Of a DNA stretch of 49,161 bases, positions 38,964 to 48,480 are shown in pieces (position 1 is the stretch's first letter; each line of letters begins with the position of its first letter). Position numbers and translations under genes: made by a program. Origin of the DNA: Bacteroidales bacterium UBA7009. Its GTDB lineage: Bacteria; Bacteroidota; Bacteroidia; Bacteroidales; Paludibacteraceae. The notes below the pieces were generated by a model, which saw only the letters and a list, made by a program, of their open reading frames with translations, searched no databases and was not told the DNA's origin. Where the stretch lies: assembly GCA_002449665.1 (NCBI GenBank), contig DJXH01000030.1, positions 1 through 49,161 on the forward strand, given 5' to 3'.

Positions 38964-40352
38964 ATGGAAAAACGCAACTTGTCAGTATCTCAACTCTTTA
39001 ATTTGAGTTTCGGCTTCTTCGGAGTGCAGATTGCTTACGCTTTGCAAAGTGCCAACATTTCCCGCATATTTGCCACCCTTGGTGCAGACCCTCACCAGCT
39101 TAGTTTCTTCTGGGTTCTTCCCCCTCTTATGGGAATGATAGTTCAGCCTATAGTAGGTATTTTGTCCGATCGCACTTGGTTCGGTAAGTTCTTCGGTCGC
39201 CGCAAGTTTTATCTGCTTGTGGGTGCGCTCATAGCCGTTGCCGTGATGATCTTGCTGCCTAATGCGGGGGACTTTACCTTTGAGCAGAGTGCCTACCTCG
39301 GTATGACCGCCGCTATGTGGTTCGGGCTGTTCTCGCTTATGTTCCTCGATACGAGCATCAACATCGCCATGCAGCCCTTCAAGATGATGGTGGGCGATAT
39401 GGTCAACGAGCAGCAGAAAGGCTTGGCTTACAGTATCCAGTCTTCGCTGTGCAACGCCGGCTCTATAGTTGGTTTCGTCTTCCCCTATTTCTTCTCTTGG
39501 ATAGGTATTTCCAACGTGGCTCCAGAGGGCGTTATACCGGACTCTGTCAAGTGGTCGTTCTACGTAGGTGCAGCCATACTTATCCTCTGTGTGCTTTACA
39601 CTTTCTTTGCCGTAGAGGAGATGGACCCGAAGGAATATGCAGAGTTTCACGGGCTTGACAAAAAAGACGAAGACGGCAAAGCCGCCGGTCATTCCAAGTC
39701 TTTCGTTATCCGCTCTTTCCTTACCGTAGGTCTTGTGCAGTTCTTCTGCTGGGCAGCGTTTATGTATATGTGGACCTATACCAACGGTGCCGTGGCTCTC
39801 AACTGCTTCGGCTGGACGGGCATCAACGCCTCTGCTGCGGAGTATCAGGTTGCCGGCGACTGGGTAGGTATATGCTTTGCCGTTCAGGCAGTAGGTTCGC
39901 TTTTGTGGGCTATGCTCCTGCCGTGGCTTGAAAAAACGTTCGGCAACAAAGGTGCTTACGCCATCTCGCTGCTCGTGGGCGGTATAGGCTTTATCTCCTT
40001 GTTCTTTGTTCATAATCAGTATGTAGCCTTTATCAGTTTCGTCCTCATAGGTGCTGCTTGGGCTGCTATGCTCGCTCTGCCCTTCACGCTTATTACCAAT
40101 GCTATAGAAGGCAGCAAGTATATGGGTACGCTGCTCGGCTTGTTCAACTGCACTATCTGCCTGCCGCAGATTATTGCAGCCGTTTGCGGCGGTAGTATAT
40201 TGAGCCTCTTCCCCGAAAAAGCAGTGGATATGATTACGGCTAACGGCATAGAGACTATGTCCGTTCCTATGCAGCAGTATATGATGATAGTGGCAGGTCT
40301 GCTTCTCGTTTGCGGTGCCGCCTCAGTGTTTACCATTAAAGAGAAAGAATAG
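38964..40352 (+). CDS. MFS sugar transporter, SLC45/GPH-like
   Basis: A 462-residue inner-membrane carrier with about 12 helices. The opening FNLSFGFFGVQIAYALQSAN and VQPIVGILSDRTWFGKFFGR are typical of the SLC45-like proton/sugar symporters, which in Bacteroidetes often sit in starch loci and carry maltose or maltooligosaccharides. FLDTSINIAMQPFKMMVGDM and the central loop (~215-250) also fit. It precedes the SusC/D/E-like genes by 125 bp in the same direction, so it is a good candidate to import the product of that outer-membrane system; the substrate is inferred. Confidence 0.86.
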   Translation: MEKRNLSVSQLFNLSFGFFGVQIAYALQSANISRIFATLGADPHQLSFFWVLPPLMGMIVQPIVGILSDRTWFGKFFGRRKFYLLVGALIAVAVMILLPNAGDFTFEQSAYLGMTAAMWFGLFSLMFLDTSINIAMQPFKMMVGDMVNEQQKGLAYSIQSSLCNAGSIVGFVFPYFFSWIGISNVAPEGVIPDSVKWSFYVGAAILILCVLYTFFAVEEMDPKEYAEFHGLDKKDEDGKAAGHSKSFVIRSFLTVGLVQFFCWAAFMYMWTYTNGAVALNCFGWTGINASAAEYQVAGDWVGICFAVQAVGSLLWAMLLPWLEKTFGNKGAYAISLLVGGIGFISLFFVHNQYVAFISFVLIGAAWAAMLALPFTLITNAIEGSKYMGTLLGLFNCTICLPQIIAAVCGGSILSLFPEKAVDMITANGIETMSVPMQQYMMIVAGLLLVCGAASVFTIKEKE

Positions 40353-40477
40353 GCTGTATTATATATATTAAGGTGCAGAGGTTTTTCTTTGTGCCTTATG
40401 CTTTGTAGAATACAAACTTTATGCTTTGAAAAATAAATTTTTATTTGCTTTAACATACTAATTAAATTTGCTTTAAT

Positions 40478-43459
40478 ATGAGGCACAAACGACTTTTATT
40501 ATTCTTGTCTGTGGCTTTGTCGGCGGCACTCAGTCTGCACGCGCAAATTACAGGTACTGTCTTTGAGGCGGCTACAGGCGAACCTATCATCGGAGCAAGT
40601 ATTCTTCAGGTAGGTACTACTAACGGAACGGTAACGGATTTTGACGGAAACTTTGTTCTCAACGTTGCCGCAGGTACACAACTGCAAATCAGTTATCTCG
40701 GTTTTAAGACACAGACCCTCCCCGCTGCCAACGGTATGGTGGTTCGTCTTGAAGAAGAGTCGGAACAACTTGAAGAAGTGGTAGTTGTAGGCTACGGCTC
40801 GCAGAAGAAAAAAGAAGTAACCGGCTCTGTAGCCAGCGTTAAGGCAGAGGACTTCAATGCCGGCGTTCAGTCCAACCCCGCAGGTCTGCTGCAAGGTAAG
40901 GTGGCAGGTCTTACCATATCGCGTTCTACTGCAGACCCCACATCCCCGGGCTTTGATATGCAGATTCGCGGTTTCTCCACCCTTGACAAAGGTGCCGGTA
41001 CAAGTCCGCTCTTTATCGTTGACGGTGTTCCCGTTTCGTCTATCGACCAGATTGCGCCCAACGACATCGCTTCTATGGATGTCCTTAAAGACGGCTCTGC
41101 TGCCGCCATCTATGGTACGCGCGGTACTAACGGCGTTATCATCATCACCACCAAACGCGGTGCAGGCTTCTCCGACCAGTCAACAACACAAGTGGAATAT
41201 GACGGATATGCTTCCGTGGCTTGGAACAATACTCGCTCGGGTATGGCAACGGCTGCCGAATATCGGAAAATTGGTGAATATACCAACGGCGTTATCAAAC
41301 CTTCTGACCTCGGCGGCAATGTTGATTATATGTCCCTGCTCACTCGCTCTGCCGCAGTAACACATAATCACAACCTCTCTATGACCGGTTCCCACAAGAA
41401 CTTCTCATACCGTGCGTCTGTCAACTTCAAAGATGCTGAAGGCATAGCCAAGAACAATGAGCGTCGTGAGGTGGGTGCGAAGTTCGCTGCCGACCAGAAA
41501 GCACTTAACGGCTGGCTCCAACTCCAGTATGATGCTTCATATTTCCACTATCGCAACGACTTTATGCCCGAGGCTACCGACAACTTCACCATGGCTTCCG
41601 TGCTTAACCCCACCACGCCTTTGTACAACGCTGATGGCTCGTACTATACATCCTTTACCACCAACGGCAACTTCAACCCCGTTGAGGCTATGAACCTCAA
41701 GGAGGCTTACACTGACGGTAACTACTTCCGTGGCAGTGTACGTGCAACGGTTAATATCAAGGCTGTAGAGGGCTTGAAACTCAACGGTTTTGCCGCTATC
41801 GAAGAAGGCGACAACCATACCTATTGGTCTCACGGCGACCTCAAATCAGATGCTCTCAAGTCGGGTGCAGGCTATGCAGGTCGCGAGATGGGAACGACCC
41901 TCAACCAACTCTATGAAGGTACCATCGACTACGCCAACGGCTGGAACGGACACAACCTCGTGGCTCTCGCCGGATTCTCGTATCAGCACTTCTATGAAGA
42001 CGGCGAGAATATGTCCACAGACGGATTCGCAATGGACAATATCAAGTATTACTCTATGGGCGAAGGCGACCCCGAGTTCACTAACCTCAACATCGGCTCA
42101 TATCGCAACTCCCACGCCCTTGCAGCAGGCTTCCTCCGTGTAAACTACAACTACAACGAGAAATACCTCGTTTCGGCTTCTCTGCGTGCCGAAGGTTCGT
42201 CTCGTTTCGGTAAGAACAACAAGTGGGGCTACTTCCCCGCAGTCAGCCTCGGTTGGCGTATCAAGGGTGAGGATTTCCTCCGCTCCGTTGACTGGGTACA
42301 GGAACTTAAACTCCGTGCCGGCTTCGGTATGACCGGTAACGACCTTAACTCTTCATACAGGTCGCTTGCTCTGCTTTCTTCTACCGACATCGTGATTATG
42401 GACGGCAAGAAATACCGATCATACACAGTTTCGCAGAACGTGAACGAAGACCTCCGTTGGGAGAAAAAACTCGAGTACAACATCGGTGTTGACTTCTCCT
42501 TCCTCAAAGACCGTCTCTATGGTAGCATCGACGGCTACTATCGTCAGACACAAGATCTCCTCTGGGACTACAGCGTACCTATGCCTCCCTATCAGTACGA
42601 AACACTCCTTGCCAACGCAGGCGCAATGGAGAGTTATGGTGTAGAACTTGCCCTGAGCGGTGTGCCCGTAAAAACCAAGGACTGGAACTGGACCTCCACA
42701 CTCACTATGGCTTGGAACGACAATAAGATTACCAAACTCTCTGACCCCGCCAAAGGCTTCAACTACACTGAAACACTCGTAGGTAGCGTATCGGGCAACT
42801 GCTTCAACAGTATGTTCACCCAGATTCTTATCGAAGGTCAGTCAGTAGGCTCGTATTATGGATATAAGTATGCCGGTATAGATGCCAACGGTAATTATAT
42901 CTACTACAACAAAAATGGTAAATATACCACCTCGCCCACAGAGAATGACCGCCAGATTGTAGGTAATGCACAACCTGTTCTTACCTACGGTTGGAACAAT
43001 ACCGTCCGTTGGCGCGACCTTGACCTTACCATCTTCTTCCGTGGCGTGATTGGCAACAAACTTCTCAACGTTACACGTTGGCAATATACTCCCGATGGTT
43101 CGGCTGACATCAAAGACAACGTCTTCCTCAAAGACCTCACTTCGGGCAAGGGTGCTGCCAAGAACGGCGGCGCAATGTTCGCTGACCACCAGCACTTCTC
43201 CGACTACTGGCTCGAAGACGGCTCTTACCTCAAATGCGACAACATCACGCTCGGTTATACTTTCCGCTTTAAAGAGAACAAGTACATCCGTTCGCTCCGC
43301 TTGACTGCAACAGGTCAGAACCTCTTCACCATCACCGGCTATAGCGGTCTCGACCCCGAAGTAAGTACCGTCAGCGTCGGCTCGGCAGGAATAGACTATG
43401 TTTCCTTCTACCCGAAAACGGCAAGTTTCCTCTTCGGCGTTAACCTCAACCTGTTCTAA
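40478..43459 (+). CDS. SusC/RagA-family TonB-dependent outer-membrane transporter
   Basis: A 993-residue protein. A signal peptide ends around residue 22 (LSAALSLHAQ). A carboxypeptidase-D-like regulatory domain follows (~23-100; ITGTVFEAATGEPIIGASIL). The SusC linker and TonB-box region is EEVVVVGYGSQKKKEVTGSV, then a plug domain (~115-230; QIRGFSTLDKG; SMDVLKDGSAAAIYGTRG) and a 22-strand-type barrel ending in an aromatic (FLFGVNLNLF). It imports glycans bound by its SusD partner, driven by TonB. Followed by SusD after 39 bp. The CBM26-like partner at 45410 suggests a starch-type substrate. Confidence 0.95.
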   Translation: MRHKRLLLFLSVALSAALSLHAQITGTVFEAATGEPIIGASILQVGTTNGTVTDFDGNFVLNVAAGTQLQISYLGFKTQTLPAANGMVVRLEEESEQLEEVVVVGYGSQKKKEVTGSVASVKAEDFNAGVQSNPAGLLQGKVAGLTISRSTADPTSPGFDMQIRGFSTLDKGAGTSPLFIVDGVPVSSIDQIAPNDIASMDVLKDGSAAAIYGTRGTNGVIIITTKRGAGFSDQSTTQVEYDGYASVAWNNTRSGMATAAEYRKIGEYTNGVIKPSDLGGNVDYMSLLTRSAAVTHNHNLSMTGSHKNFSYRASVNFKDAEGIAKNNERREVGAKFAADQKALNGWLQLQYDASYFHYRNDFMPEATDNFTMASVLNPTTPLYNADGSYYTSFTTNGNFNPVEAMNLKEAYTDGNYFRGSVRATVNIKAVEGLKLNGFAAIEEGDNHTYWSHGDLKSDALKSGAGYAGREMGTTLNQLYEGTIDYANGWNGHNLVALAGFSYQHFYEDGENMSTDGFAMDNIKYYSMGEGDPEFTNLNIGSYRNSHALAAGFLRVNYNYNEKYLVSASLRAEGSSRFGKNNKWGYFPAVSLGWRIKGEDFLRSVDWVQELKLRAGFGMTGNDLNSSYRSLALLSSTDIVIMDGKKYRSYTVSQNVNEDLRWEKKLEYNIGVDFSFLKDRLYGSIDGYYRQTQDLLWDYSVPMPPYQYETLLANAGAMESYGVELALSGVPVKTKDWNWTSTLTMAWNDNKITKLSDPAKGFNYTETLVGSVSGNCFNSMFTQILIEGQSVGSYYGYKYAGIDANGNYIYYNKNGKYTTSPTENDRQIVGNAQPVLTYGWNNTVRWRDLDLTIFFRGVIGNKLLNVTRWQYTPDGSADIKDNVFLKDLTSGKGAAKNGGAMFADHQHFSDYWLEDGSYLKCDNITLGYTFRFKENKYIRSLRLTATGQNLFTITGYSGLDPEVSTVSVGSAGIDYVSFYPKTASFLFGVNLNLF

Positions 43460-43498
43460 TAAGTCAGAAAACTCATTAACTATAAAACTGATAACAAT

Positions 43499-45307
43499 AT
43501 GAAAACTTGGAGTAAATATATATTTCTTGCCCTCTGCGCTGTCAGCCTTTCCCTTACCTCCTGCAAGGATATGCTTGAAGAAGAGGTCTATGGCAAGGTT
43601 ACAGCCGACGAACTGATGCAGAGCGAGGAAAACCTTATTATGCTGCTCGCACAGCCTTACGCTGACGTTAAGTTTATCCACGACCACTGGGGCTACTGGG
43701 GAGTAAACACCCTCACTGCCGACGAAGGTTTGTGTCCTACTCGTGCCGGTGGTGACTGGAACGACTCCGGCTACTGGCGTAACCTCAACACCCACAACTG
43801 GAACGCATACGGCGAGGCTTTCAAGTCTATTTGGAACCGTACCGTATCGGGTGCCGTTCTCTGTAACAGCCTGCTCGAGACCTTCGATGGTGCTTCCGAT
43901 GAAACCAAACAGAAAGAGATATACAAGCAGTATGTAGGCGAACTTGAAGTACTCCGCTCCTACTATTACTATATGCTCTTCGACTGCTTTGGTCGCATCC
44001 CTTATATGGAAGACTATTCCGACCGCGTTGAAGCCTTTATGGCTCCTCCTACCGTATGGGCACACCTCGTGGCTACCCTCGAGAGAAACGCTCCTAATAT
44101 GCAGGTAGTGAACGAAGGTAACCGACAGCAACTTATAGGTCGCGTTACACAAGGTATGGCATACACCCTGCTCGCACGTCTCTACCTCAACGCCGAGTCC
44201 TTCGGCTGTACACCCGAAAACGTGATGGCTGCCGCCCGCACCGTCGATTGCAAATACGGCAAGAAAGGTAGCAACCCGCTTGAAGAAGTAGGAATAAACA
44301 TCACTTCCACACAGGATTTCTACACCAACGCCTGCCGCTGCTGCGATGCAGTTATCGAATCCGGTTCATACTCTATCGAGTCAGACTATTTCAACAACTT
44401 CCTTATCGACAACTCCAAGAGTAAGGAAAATATCTTCGTTATTGTGGAAGACGGTTCTACCCTCAACGAGCGCAATGTGGACAAAGTGAAAAACAAACTG
44501 CAAATATCTTTTCTTACCCTCCACTATGTTCACCAGAAACTCTGGCCCTCGTTGCTCGACAAACCTTGGAACGGCTTCTGCGCACGTCCCGACTATATGA
44601 ACATCTACGATGATGCCGATGTTCGTGGCGCAGGTGAACGCAACGGTAACCACAACTCCCATCGCTATGCTTGGCTGCTCGGTCCCGTCTATGGTCAGAA
44701 GACCGACACTATCATCGTTGACGAAGGTAAGTCTTGCGCTCTTGACTCCGTTGTTATCCTTACCCAGGATGTTACTTGCGACCCCGCCAAAGGTACGACT
44801 GACGAAGCCAAACTGCAATTTGCCCTCCGTACTTCAGGTGCACGTATGATAAAATACGAAATTGACACCGCCGGTCTGTATCGCTATTGCGAAAACGACT
44901 TCGTTCTCTTCCGCTATGCCGACGTTATCCTTATGAAGAAAGAGGCTCTTCTGCGCGGCGGTCAGTCCGCTAATGCTTCCAACTTCGAAGCCGACTATGC
45001 CCTTATGAAGAGACGTGCTTTCGCTTATAGTGCTGACCCCGAAGGCGCATACGATGCCGCTTATCCTAATGCCGATGAGATTACCGACGACCTCGTAGGC
45101 GGTATCCTCGCAGAGCGCGGTCGCGAACTCGTATGGGAGTGCTGCCGCCGCCGCGACCTTATCCGCTTCGGTCAGTTCGAGAAAGTGCAGTATGTAACCA
45201 ACACAGACGTAAGACGCCGCTGGTTCCCTATTCCTTTCACTATCCTCAACAACGCCAAAGTGCTTGACGACGGTAGTAAGATATGGACACAAAACGAAGG
45301 CTATTAA
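43499..45307 (+). CDS. SusD/RagB-family glycan-binding lipoprotein
   Basis: A 602-residue outer-membrane lipoprotein; the lipobox is SLTSC near residue 22. The helical TPR-like core with LEVLRSYYYYMLFDCFGRIP (the classic SusD motif RAYFYFDLYRLYGDIPL) and the C-terminal ILAERGRELVWECCRRRDLI RFGQFEK motif confirm the family. It forms the lid of the SusC channel and captures glycans at the surface. Translation likely follows susC on the same mRNA. Substrate not readable from the sequence. Confidence 0.94.
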   Translation: MKTWSKYIFLALCAVSLSLTSCKDMLEEEVYGKVTADELMQSEENLIMLLAQPYADVKFIHDHWGYWGVNTLTADEGLCPTRAGGDWNDSGYWRNLNTHNWNAYGEAFKSIWNRTVSGAVLCNSLLETFDGASDETKQKEIYKQYVGELEVLRSYYYYMLFDCFGRIPYMEDYSDRVEAFMAPPTVWAHLVATLERNAPNMQVVNEGNRQQLIGRVTQGMAYTLLARLYLNAESFGCTPENVMAAARTVDCKYGKKGSNPLEEVGINITSTQDFYTNACRCCDAVIESGSYSIESDYFNNFLIDNSKSKENIFVIVEDGSTLNERNVDKVKNKLQISFLTLHYVHQKLWPSLLDKPWNGFCARPDYMNIYDDADVRGAGERNGNHNSHRYAWLLGPVYGQKTDTIIVDEGKSCALDSVVILTQDVTCDPAKGTTDEAKLQFALRTSGARMIKYEIDTAGLYRYCENDFVLFRYADVILMKKEALLRGGQSANASNFEADYALMKRRAFAYSADPEGAYDAAYPNADEITDDLVGGILAERGRELVWECCRRRDLIRFGQFEKVQYVTNTDVRRRWFPIPFTILNNAKVLDDGSKIWTQNEGY

Positions 45308-45320
45308 GCAGAACACTAAA

Positions 45321-45356
45321 GACCTTAAAGTCTTTATAGACCCTAAAGTCCTTATA
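45321..45356 (+). repeat. two tandem 18-bp units between susD and the SusE/F-like gene
   Basis: GACCTTAAAGTCTTTATA (45321-45338) and GACCCTAAAGTCCTTATA (45339-45356) differ at two positions. Each contains a short GAC/GTC dyad. They lie in the 102-bp gap 14 bp after the susD stop. Confidence 0.6.
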
Positions 45357-45409
45357 ATTTTAATTCAACAACAATCAACATTATTATTAACCAAACTTAA
45401 AGATTCATT

Positions 45410-46909
45410 ATGAAAAAATTAGGTTTATTTGTATGCGCAATCGCCGCTATGGCTATGTGCTTCACATCCTGCGAAAAAAAGCAGAAAACCGATAACAACG
45501 GTACCGATGTCATTGACATTACCGACCAGGTTGCCGACGGTATGTACGTTATAGGCGAAGCTGTTGGCGTTACCGACTTCAGCAAAGCCGCTGACCTGCT
45601 TATGGCTACCGGCGTTAACGAAAAACTGATGGATGCTCAAGGTATGTCATGGACAGATGCTCACCGCGCTGGTATGTATGAAAAGTATCTCTACCTCGAA
45701 GGCGGTAAAGACTTCACCCTTACCCTTCTCGACGGCGACAAGAAAACCAACTACGGTGGCACACTCGTTGCTAAAACGCTCAAATATGATGCAGGCGATG
45801 CTAAAGGCTATTGGTGCGCTCTCGAGCAAAACAAAGCAATGCAAGTTCCCCAAACAGGTTTCTACCACGTTGTTCTTGACCTTAACCTTGACGGCGGTCT
45901 TGATGCAGCAGACGGTGCGCAAATCATCGTTGCTCCCGTTTCTTGGGGTATCTCTGGCGAAATCAACAGTTGGGGTATGACCTTAGGCACAAAAGACGGC
46001 GACACTTGGACTTGGGAAAATGTTGAGTTCCAAGCAGGTCAGAAATTCAAATTCAAAGACGAAAAAGGTTGGAAAATCTGGCTTGACGGAGAAACACAAC
46101 AAATCTCCGCTCACACTAACCTCGGTGCTAACCTCCAAAACGGTGGTTCTGACATCGTAGTTGAAGTCCCGGGTCTCTATACCATCACCCTTACCTACAA
46201 ATTGGCTAAAGGCGACATCGCAGATTCTTACACCTATGGTATCAAGAAAACAGGTGAGGCTGCCGAACTCAATCCTGCCGAGTTTGTTGTAGGTCTTTCA
46301 GGTATAGGTGGCAACTGGGGCGATCCTTCAGGTGCATCTCTTGCCAAATATAACGCAACTGAATCTAACATCGAAGATGCCGCTACCAAGAAAGGTACAT
46401 ACGTGTATAACATTACCGGTCTGACTTTTGCCGACGGTACACAATTCAAGTTCCGTATGAACGGCGCATGGCTCGGTCTTGGTGACATTGAGGCTACCGG
46501 CGTTACACTCAGCGAGGCAGACGGCAACATCACCGGCGTTAACGGCACCTATGACATCAAGATGACTATGGTTTGGGACGGTGAGAAGATGACTTCTTTC
46601 AAAGCCGAGTTCACCGAAGGTACTCCGAGCGAAATCGTTTATGCTGACATCACCGTTACAGGTATCGTTCCCGAAGGCTGGACCAAATGCTTCATCTGGG
46701 CTTGGTACGCAACCGACAACACCAACTATACCGGCGGCAAATGGCCCGGTGAGGAACTGACCATCGAAGACGGCAAGGTTACCAAATCGTTCACCAACGT
46801 TGCTACTCCTCTTAACGTTATCTTCAGCAATGGCGAAGGTGCTCAGACCAAAGACATTGAAGACGTTAAAGACGGCACCGAGATTGACATCCAAGCTAAC
46901 CTGCAATAA
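45410..46909 (+). CDS. SusE/SusF-like starch-binding outer-membrane lipoprotein with a CBM26-like end
   Basis: A 499-residue lipoprotein; signal peptide and lipobox end at FTSC near residue 21. The N-terminal part (~35-160) contains VADGMYVIGEAVGVTDFSKA, a SusE/F-type strand pattern, and several tandem beta-sandwich units follow (WGISGEINSWGMTLGTKDGD; LSGIGGNWGDPSGASLAKYN). The C-terminus (~405-499; KCFIWAWYATDNTNYTGGKW, PLNVIFSNGEGAQTKDI) resembles a family 26 starch-binding module with its aromatic residues. It likely holds alpha-glucan at the surface for SusC/SusD. A strong terminator follows. Confidence 0.85.
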   Translation: MKKLGLFVCAIAAMAMCFTSCEKKQKTDNNGTDVIDITDQVADGMYVIGEAVGVTDFSKAADLLMATGVNEKLMDAQGMSWTDAHRAGMYEKYLYLEGGKDFTLTLLDGDKKTNYGGTLVAKTLKYDAGDAKGYWCALEQNKAMQVPQTGFYHVVLDLNLDGGLDAADGAQIIVAPVSWGISGEINSWGMTLGTKDGDTWTWENVEFQAGQKFKFKDEKGWKIWLDGETQQISAHTNLGANLQNGGSDIVVEVPGLYTITLTYKLAKGDIADSYTYGIKKTGEAAELNPAEFVVGLSGIGGNWGDPSGASLAKYNATESNIEDAATKKGTYVYNITGLTFADGTQFKFRMNGAWLGLGDIEATGVTLSEADGNITGVNGTYDIKMTMVWDGEKMTSFKAEFTEGTPSEIVYADITVTGIVPEGWTKCFIWAWYATDNTNYTGGKWPGEELTIEDGKVTKSFTNVATPLNVIFSNGEGAQTKDIEDVKDGTEIDIQANLQ

Positions 46910-46960
46910 GCGCGGTTTCCTGCTTTTCGCTGATTGAATATTAAGCGAAAACAACAATGC

Positions 46961-46997
46961 AAAAAGATGTTCGGTAATCATACCGAACATCTTTTTG
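46961..46997 (+). terminator. intrinsic terminator after the Sus-like genes
   Basis: A perfect 16-bp stem, AAAAAGATGTTCGGTA (46961-46976) with TACCGAACATCTTTTT (46981-46996), and a 4-base loop. The right arm ends in T5. A smaller hairpin (46924-46930 with 46945-46951) lies just before it. Confidence 0.88.
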
Positions 46998-47055
46998 TTA
47001 CTAAACTATACTTACGTTATTTCAAAGGCTGACACACCCGTAATAAAGATTTACC

Positions 47056-47295
47056 ATGCGGCTCTTATGCAAATCCTGTCGCTCCAATTCTGTTATACTG
47101 TCCGCAATCATTATGCTATTCGCAATCGGTGTACTCATTCTGGCTAAACACCCTGCTATGTATTATCTCGGAGCAGTGGTATTAGTTGGTATGTTCTCGG
47201 TGGTTCTAATGGCGTTCGCCGTGCCTCCGATGTTGTTTTATCTGTTGGATAAACTGCCCTTTGCCCGACGTTCTATCGACCGACTATCACGCTGA
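47056..47295 (+). CDS. possible small two-helix membrane protein
   Basis: A 79-residue frame beginning MRLLCKSCRSNSVILSAIIM, with two clear hydrophobic helices (~14-29 and ~36-60) and a basic C-terminus (FARRSIDRLSR). It starts 59 bp after the terminator of the previous operon and overlaps the 3' end of the convergent aminotransferase gene by 23 bp. The CxxC at residues 5-8 (CKSC) is notable. Hydrophobic composition and position favour a real gene, but I recognise no family and no promoter. Confidence 0.45.
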   Translation: MRLLCKSCRSNSVILSAIIMLFAIGVLILAKHPAMYYLGAVVLVGMFSVVLMAFAVPPMLFYLLDKLPFARRSIDRLSR

Positions 47296-48454
47296 CTATC
47301 TTCTCAGCCTCATCATCTGTCAAGTTGTGGTGCATAGGAAGACAAATCACTTCTTGTGCCAACCTTGTCGCTATAGGAAGATTGTCCGCACTTGCAGATG
47401 GATAGTGCCTGTACGGCTCAAAAGTGGAAATAAGCGGATAAAAATACCGCCTGCCGAGAATACCGTTTTCGCGCAACTTCCGATATAGTTCATCGCGCGA
47501 CATACCATACTCCTCTGCCTCAACGAAAATAGGGTAGTATGCGTAGTTCCACTTGAACGTCGGCTCCGTCATATACGGGAACAGCCTTATTCCCTTGGCG
47601 TTTTTCAGCCGCTCTGTATAGATGTCTGCTGTATGTTTGCGTTTGCTGATAGCGGTGTCCACTTGCTGTAGGTTAATCAGCCCGTATGCACTCCTTACCT
47701 CGTCCATCTTCGAGTTTATCCCGGGTGCCACTACCGTAACCTCGTCTTCAAAACCGAAATTCTTCAGGTGGTCTATCTTCTGCTTCATCTCTTTTGTGCG
47801 GCATATCAGTGCGCCGCCCTCTATGGTGTTAAACACCTTGGTGGCGTGGAAGGACACGGTGCTTATGTCGCCTGCTTGCAGTACGGACGACCCGTCGCCG
47901 TTCCTTACGCCGAAGACATGAGCCGCATCGTATATCACTTTTAGTCTGTGTCGCCTTGCCAACTCGTCTATACGCTTCGTGTCGCAGGGGCAGCCATATA
48001 CGTGTACCGGCATAATAGCCACTGTTTCAGGCGTTATCGCTTGCTCTATCTTCTCGGGGTCTATATTGCCGGTCTTCGGGTCTATGTCCACAAACACGGG
48101 CTTGAGTCCGTTCCACCATATAGAGTGGGTCGTGGCTACAAAAGAGAACGGTGTCGTTATCACCTCGCCGCGGTTAAGACCGAGTGCCTGAAAAGCAGTG
48201 ATAAGAGGCAAAGTGCCGTTGGTGAAAAGAGATATGTATTCCACGCCAAGGTAGTCGGCAAGTGCCTGTTCCAGTCGCTCGTGATAACTGCCCATATTCG
48301 TTATCCATTTGCTGCTCCAGATGTCTTTGAGCATAGGTATAAGCAGTTCAAGGTCGGGCAGCAAAGGCGATGTTACCGTTATCGGCTGCGTAGCAGTATG
48401 GTCTGAAAGACTGTATTGTGTGTTGGAAGAAGTATTATCTTGTTTGTTGTCCAT
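47273..48454 (-). CDS. DegT/DnrJ/EryC1/StrS-family sugar aminotransferase
   Basis: A 393-residue PLP enzyme. The PLP lysine lies in VSFHATKVFNTIEGGALIC; the phosphate-binding NGTLPLITAFQALGL and TPFSFVATTHSIWWNGLKPV are typical of sugar aminotransferases that make 4-amino or 3-amino dideoxy sugars for LPS, capsule or glycoproteins. HVYGCPCD and YDAAHVFGVR are family motifs. The N-terminal 25 residues look like a disordered extension (Asn/Ser/Thr-rich). The substrate, probably a dTDP- or UDP-4-keto sugar, cannot be fixed. Own promoter and a repeat-containing leader. Confidence 0.9.
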   Translation of the reverse strand: MDNKQDNTSSNTQYSLSDHTATQPITVTSPLLPDLELLIPMLKDIWSSKWITNMGSYHERLEQALADYLGVEYISLFTNGTLPLITAFQALGLNRGEVITTPFSFVATTHSIWWNGLKPVFVDIDPKTGNIDPEKIEQAITPETVAIMPVHVYGCPCDTKRIDELARRHRLKVIYDAAHVFGVRNGDGSSVLQAGDISTVSFHATKVFNTIEGGALICRTKEMKQKIDHLKNFGFEDEVTVVAPGINSKMDEVRSAYGLINLQQVDTAISKRKHTADIYTERLKNAKGIRLFPYMTEPTFKWNYAYYPIFVEAEEYGMSRDELYRKLRENGILGRRYFYPLISTFEPYRHYPSASADNLPIATRLAQEVICLPMHHNLTDDEAEKIVSVIVGR

Positions 48455-48480
48455 AGTTGTCGGTCGGTTAGCAAGTGTGT

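Noticed and set aside
38982..40013. 343-codon open frame on the minus strand
   Set aside because: Antisense to the SLC45-like transporter; composition is a shadow of the membrane-protein codons.
40402..40416. Terminator between the SLC45-like gene and susC
   Set aside because: The hairpin TTTGTA/TACAAA is only 6 A/T-rich pairs with no T-run, too weak to call.
40449..40470. Promoter immediately before susC (TAAATTTG)
   Set aside because: The spacing to the nearest TTTG is about 15 bases and the start would fall on the susC ATG, so it is not convincing.
42842..44152. 436-codon open frame on the minus strand
   Set aside because: Antisense to the end of the SusC gene and start of the SusD gene; no recognisable features.
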